Source: Chitinophaga nivalis (lineage in GTDB: Bacteria; Bacteroidota; Bacteroidia; Chitinophagales; Chitinophagaceae). From it: a DNA stretch of 64,000 nucleotides. Shown here one piece after another: positions 60,984 through 64,000 of this stretch. A model generated the notes under the pieces. That model had not been told where the DNA came from. It ran no database searches and worked only from the letters and a program-made list of their open reading frames with translations. The first letter of the stretch is position 1. Each line of letters opens with the position of its first letter. The stretch lies in NCBI RefSeq assembly GCF_025989125.1, contig NZ_JAPDNR010000001.1:8358087-8422086 (forward strand), written 5' to 3'. A program made the translations under genes and the position numbers.

Positions 60984-61634
60984 TCATCCATCTTCCCTAA
61001 TCACCAGCTTAATTTTTTCTCCATCTTTAAGATTATAAACCTGCTTGGCCAAATGAGCATTACAAGCAATATAATTAGGGAAGGTGCTCGCATTAAAATT
61101 CTCTAAGCCATATGCTCCACCAAGCACAAACGGCATTTTTCCTATTATTCTCTGATTCCAGGATAAATCATTATGCTCTTTCCACTCATCTACATAACTA
61201 ATACCAGCAATGTAATTCAAATCATCATTCAATTTAATCAGCCATTCTTCAAATGATTCTGCCACAATTGTCTGCACAGCCGTTTCTATGTCAAAGGATA
61301 CTACACCACCTTTCTCTGTATGAAATGCAAATTGATTCCCAAAAACATCCTGTCCAAACGCTACAAGCCCCTTAAACAACTCTCCATACTCTTTGCTAAA
61401 ATTTTCATTTACGACAGATATATTTCTAAAATCTCTCTCCTCCGAAAAGGAATAAAACTGCAAGGATTGGTTGAAGAAAAAACCACAATTATTGATATCT
61501 TCTATAAATGAAAAGTAAAATTCATCGTTTATGATTAATTTAAAATCATTTCTCAATATAGTGTCCAAATCCATCAGCAGGTCTTCTTTTGACCTATTGG
61601 CGCTGAAAAAATTAATGTAATCCTGGTATTCCAT
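60984..61634 (-). CDS. SUKH (SMI1/KNR4)-like protein, probable immunity protein
   Basis: Protein of 216 aa from ATG 61634 (221 aa from ATG 61649). The central segment ELFKGLVAFGQDVFGNQFAF is followed by GGVVSFDIETAVQTIVAESFEEWLIKL. This is the characteristic SUKH-fold pattern: F-G-x-D-x-x-G-N, a strand with V-x-F-D, then A-x-S-F-E-E-x-L. SUKH proteins are common immunity proteins against bacterial polymorphic toxins. It lacks a signal peptide, as expected for a cytoplasmic immunity protein. A minus-strand TACCTTTG box lies at 61709-61716. Confidence 0.7.
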   Translation of the reverse strand: MEYQDYINFFSANRSKEDLLMDLDTILRNDFKLIINDEFYFSFIEDINNCGFFFNQSLQFYSFSEERDFRNISVVNENFSKEYGELFKGLVAFGQDVFGNQFAFHTEKGGVVSFDIETAVQTIVAESFEEWLIKLNDDLNYIAGISYVDEWKEHNDLSWNQRIIGKMPFVLGGAYGLENFNASTFPNYIACNAHLAKQVYNLKDGEKIKLVIREDG

Positions 61635-61746
61635 AGTTTTTATTGTCATGAGTATTAATATAACCGATCTTAGACATTCTCAAAATATCGACACCCAGTA
61701 TATAATTTCAAAGGTAAATAGTAATGTACTTTAAGCAGATTGGATG

Positions 61747-61786
61747 ATAACGAAGAAGCCTGATAGCAATCAGGCTTCTTCGTTAT
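61747..61786 (-). terminator. Strong hairpin overlapping a stop codon
   Basis: Perfect 18-bp arms (61747-61764 and 61769-61786) with a 4-nt loop. The stop codon of the gene ending at 61783 is inside the stem. It should terminate transcription from the upstream minus-strand genes. Confidence 0.7.
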
Positions 61787-62070
61787 TTGAGTTTATTTAG
61801 CATTTTTTTTATTAGCCATACACTACCCAAAATAATAAATACGCTAATCGAAATTAGTACTAAACCAAGATTTAAATAAATCCGCTCTATTCTAGTTAAT
61901 AATAAATTGGCAATCAAAGTTAACACTGAACAAATAATAGAGGCTCCTATATTTTTTAAAGTATATTGTTTACTTCTTATCATAACATACAAATAAGCGC
62001 CTAAAAAAACAGGTGAAAATAAAGTAGTTAGCCTTATAGCGAGTGTTATGTAAATACCAATACTATGCAT
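61783..62070 (-). CDS. Small multi-pass membrane protein
   Basis: Protein of 95 aa with about three hydrophobic helices (IYITLAIRLTTLFSPVFLGAY; IGASIICSVLTLIANLLL; LVLISISVFIILGSVWLI). No family is recognised. Its stop codon lies in a terminator stem, so it ends a transcription unit that probably includes the two or three genes upstream. Confidence 0.6.
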   Translation of the reverse strand: MHSIGIYITLAIRLTTLFSPVFLGAYLYVMIRSKQYTLKNIGASIICSVLTLIANLLLTRIERIYLNLGLVLISISVFIILGSVWLIKKMLNKLK

Positions 62071-62113
62071 TAAATGTCGATTTATTAACTACTATTTTTT
62101 AACCTTTCCGTTC

Positions 62114-62611
62114 TCATATAGATCTGAATAACACAGAATCCGCCATAATATCATACTGTTGACGCTCTGAGGGAGTCAGTTTCTCCTTTAGTTCTCTAAT
62201 CTTTTCTTTGGCTTTTATTTGCGTAGAATCGGTTTCATAACATTTTTCAAAATACAGTATGGCTATCGAATCGTTTACCAATGAGTAATTTAATCCCATA
62301 TTAAAATAAGCACTCGATTTTCTATAATTTAAAGATGCAGCCTTATTATAATCATTCGTAGATAGATAATATTTAAAAAGCATTGCATTACAATACCCAC
62401 GTTTAAAATAATACTCACCATTTAAAGAATCAATTGCTATCAAAGTATCCAGATACTTAGCAGCAGTCTCATACTCGTTCTGATCATATAAGATATCAGC
62501 AGTTTGTTTTAATGACAGGATAGTATTTTTATCTGCTAAAGAAGGTGGGTGATTTTTACTATTGCAAGCTAAAATTACACACGTTGCAAAAATAAATTTT
62601 ACGTTTCTCAT
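62114..62611 (-). CDS. TPR-containing lipoprotein
   Basis: Protein of 165 aa. It has a short signal sequence with Cys16 in the segment VILACNSKN as the likely lipidation site. Two or more tetratricopeptide-like helical pairs follow: ADILYDQNEYETAAKYLDTLIAID, and AYFNMGLNYSLVNDSIAILYFEKCYE. TPR proteins mediate protein-protein contacts. It is probably anchored in the inner or outer membrane. Confidence 0.65.
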   Translation of the reverse strand: MRNVKFIFATCVILACNSKNHPPSLADKNTILSLKQTADILYDQNEYETAAKYLDTLIAIDSLNGEYYFKRGYCNAMLFKYYLSTNDYNKAASLNYRKSSAYFNMGLNYSLVNDSIAILYFEKCYETDSTQIKAKEKIRELKEKLTPSERQQYDIMADSVLFRSI

Positions 62612-62679
62612 TGTTTTTTATTTTCTTGCTGTTGTAGGACTTTTATAGGTATTTATTCCAGCAAGAATCCATTAAATAC

Positions 62680-63150
62680 CTAACACTTTCCCTCAATTAA
62701 AAATATATTATGCGCGTATAATTCCAAAGCATCTCCAGCTTCGAATTCCAGATAAAAATATCGTCTTCCTTCCGCTGATATTTCATATAATACTCCATCA
62801 ACTTCAAATCTACCTCTATAAAAGTTATTAAGTATACTGCTATCTGCTGTTAACGGTAGTTGCAAATTTAATTTCACTATAATAACACCCCTAAATTCCA
62901 GCATTAAATTCCTTGCCCCTTTGAAAAAACATTTCAGGCATTGGTTACCAAAGTCATAGCATATTTTGTTGCAGTAATAATCATTATGCAAATCAATAAT
63001 CCCATAGTCCGTTTCAAAAATTAACAAGCTATCAAAAAGCGGAGATGCTGTCAACTCTAGCATGGTCCTATTTTCAATTTTTATAAAATGAGTATTGATT
63101 GCAAAATAGACTAATTCACAATTACAAAATGCTGACCCATGTAAAAACAT
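62680..63150 (-). CDS. Hypothetical protein, possible immunity-type
   Basis: Protein of 156 aa from ATG 63150; ATG 63063 is an alternative start (127 aa). It contains several Cys (CNKICYDF, CLKCFFKG), beta-rich segments (GVIIVKLNLQLPL, FEVDGVLYEISAEGRRYFYLE), and ends ALELYAHNIFLIEGKC. That C-terminal pattern resembles small cytoplasmic immunity-type proteins, but I cannot name a family. Confidence 0.55.
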   Translation of the reverse strand: MFLHGSAFCNCELVYFAINTHFIKIENRTMLELTASPLFDSLLIFETDYGIIDLHNDYYCNKICYDFGNQCLKCFFKGARNLMLEFRGVIIVKLNLQLPLTADSSILNNFYRGRFEVDGVLYEISAEGRRYFYLEFEAGDALELYAHNIFLIEGKC

Positions 63151-63185
63151 AACGGCAGACCAGTATTAAATACCAGCCTGCCGTT
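63150..63185 (-). terminator. Probable terminator of the 63.2-63.8 kb lipoprotein gene
   Basis: AACGGCAG/CTGCCGTT stem downstream of the lipoprotein gene on the minus strand; the interior pairs imperfectly. Confidence 0.45.
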
Positions 63186-63205
63186 GTTGTATGTGTTGAT
63201 ATGTG

Positions 63206-63775
63206 CTATTTCAGCATCAGCATATTTTTTCTTAATATTTTGAATTTACCTTCTGTGATAGCTACTGCCTTAGTATCTTTCAATCGTCCTTTTCCAGAGA
63301 AATGTCCTTCTATGGCGATATCATCAACTTTTGTGATCACAATCTCAAAAGGATCATCCGGATATTTTTCATTATTACCTGAGGCACGAAAAGTCTCCAA
63401 TACGTTACTCCTATCAGTGGCCTGCATGTTAATGTTAATCAACTCAATCGCATTGTCAAGACCTTCCTTTACTTTACCATAAACCCCGGTTTTTATTTCA
63501 TGATTAGGGAAGATTATTCTGATACCCAGTTTTTCATTATACTTCTTGCCGTCGCGCCCTACCAGATTAAGCGTGGAAGCCTGTTCGCTGGTTTTTTGGA
63601 AACTACTTTTCTCCGATAGAGAATCAGCATATTCCTTACCATCCACTTTCATACTAATAAAATCAGCAGGTCCATTTTCGATGGGCGTTGGTTCAACAAT
63701 TTCCTCCTTATCTTTTTTGCAGGAAAATAATAAGCTCGTCGACAATACTGCTACTAATAAATTAAATGGTTTCAT
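63206..63775 (-). CDS. Hypothetical lipoprotein
   Basis: Protein of 189 aa with signal sequence and lipobox TSLLFSCKKD (lipid Cys19). An acidic, Pro-containing linker (EEIVEPTPIENGPAD) precedes a beta-rich domain (ISMKVDGKEYADS, LGIRIIFPNHEIKTGVYG, EIVITKVDDIAIEGHFSGKG). The pattern of a Ser/Lys-rich lipoprotein with one small beta-sandwich is frequent in Bacteroidota. It may be a DUF-type accessory lipoprotein of unknown function. Confidence 0.65.
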   Translation of the reverse strand: MKPFNLLVAVLSTSLLFSCKKDKEEIVEPTPIENGPADFISMKVDGKEYADSLSEKSSFQKTSEQASTLNLVGRDGKKYNEKLGIRIIFPNHEIKTGVYGKVKEGLDNAIELININMQATDRSNVLETFRASGNNEKYPDDPFEIVITKVDDIAIEGHFSGKGRLKDTKAVAITEGKFKILRKNMLMLK

Positions 63776-64000
63776 TGAGTTGATTTTAAGTTTATGATGC
63801 CGTCTAGGCGTATGATTTAACTAATTATACACCTAAGTAATTCCAAACCCTTATCTGAGCATTATATTTTTTTTTGCGTTCCGTCCGGGATAAAGAATTA
63901 AAACAACATTTCATAGTATTATTATCAACATGATAATATGTTTATAAAATCGTTTACCATCATTAATAATGCATCTAAAGAAATTATCTTGTGCGGTTAA
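63776..64000. other. AT-rich right edge, no gene seen
   Basis: No convincing reading frame, promoter box or RNA was recognised. If the minus-strand gene run continues, its upstream gene lies beyond the window. Confidence 0.4.

Overview
The window looks like chromosomal DNA of a Bacteroidota bacterium, most likely Chitinophaga or a close relative in the Chitinophagaceae. The reasons are three SusC/SusD outer-membrane import pairs, two ECF sigma/FecR regulatory pairs, many Sec/SPII lipoproteins, few Shine-Dalgarno sequences, and repeated promoter boxes of the Bacteroidota type (TTTG or TTG about 19-20 nt upstream of TAnnTTTG). No rRNA, tRNA, CRISPR array, insertion sequence or phage gene was found.

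Layout. (1) 1-14.6 kb, mostly minus strand: a SusC(with STN)/SusD pair followed by a metallophosphoesterase with a C-terminal beta-propeller-like region, which runs off the left edge. Its FecR anti-sigma gene lies just upstream, and the ECF sigma gene diverges from FecR instead of preceding it. A second SusC/SusD pair without STN follows and carries two copies of a LacI-type operator-like motif upstream. (2) 15.3-16.5 kb: a short MutS-family ATPase. (3) 16.7-27.3 kb, plus strand: a compact locus of ECF sigma, FecR, SusC with STN, SusD, HExxH zinc-metallohydrolase lipoprotein and two diverged DUF4302-like lipoproteins. It has no glycan-degrading enzyme and is the best candidate here for a poorly described import system, possibly for peptides or proteins. 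(4) 27.3-49.1 kb: mainly housekeeping genes. These are a fused 2-oxoacid dehydrogenase E1 with a divergent MarR regulator, FAH-family protein, pth, rplY, prs, radC, a Gfo/Idh oxidoreductase, ispD, queA, a fused double ABC ATPase, AMP nucleosidase, an HsdR-N nuclease-fold protein, glutamate dehydrogenase, cytochrome c maturation genes (ccmD-like, ccsA/ccmC-like, ccmB), accC, a GtrA-family protein, tdk, a Pro/Thr/Ala-rich repeat protein and waaA. (5) 49.2-55.2 kb: a plus-strand sugar-nucleotide cluster (DegT aminotransferase, UDP-sugar dehydrogenase, UDP-glucuronate decarboxylase, rfbB, rfbC, rfbD) that should supply UDP-xylose-type and dTDP-rhamnose precursors for surface polysaccharide. rfbA is not in the window. 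(6) 55.3-58.1 kb: a degenerate 21-bp tandem repeat, a TapB/DUF3108-like secreted protein, tyrS and a coiled-coil microprotein with a strong promoter.

(7) 58.2-63.8 kb: a visibly AT-richer run of eleven small minus-strand genes. One looks like a SUKH (SMI1/KNR4) immunity protein, two are related DUF3592-like membrane proteins, two are lipoproteins, and the rest are small membrane or soluble orphans. This resembles an immunity-gene array of a polymorphic-toxin locus whose toxin would lie beyond the right edge. That reading is inference.

How the genes work together: the two sigma/FecR/SusC(STN) sets fit trans-envelope signalling, in which substrate binding at the receptor is passed through its STN domain to FecR, which frees the sigma factor to induce the transporter genes. 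Most housekeeping genes sit in one- to three-gene units bounded by clear hairpin terminators, listed below.
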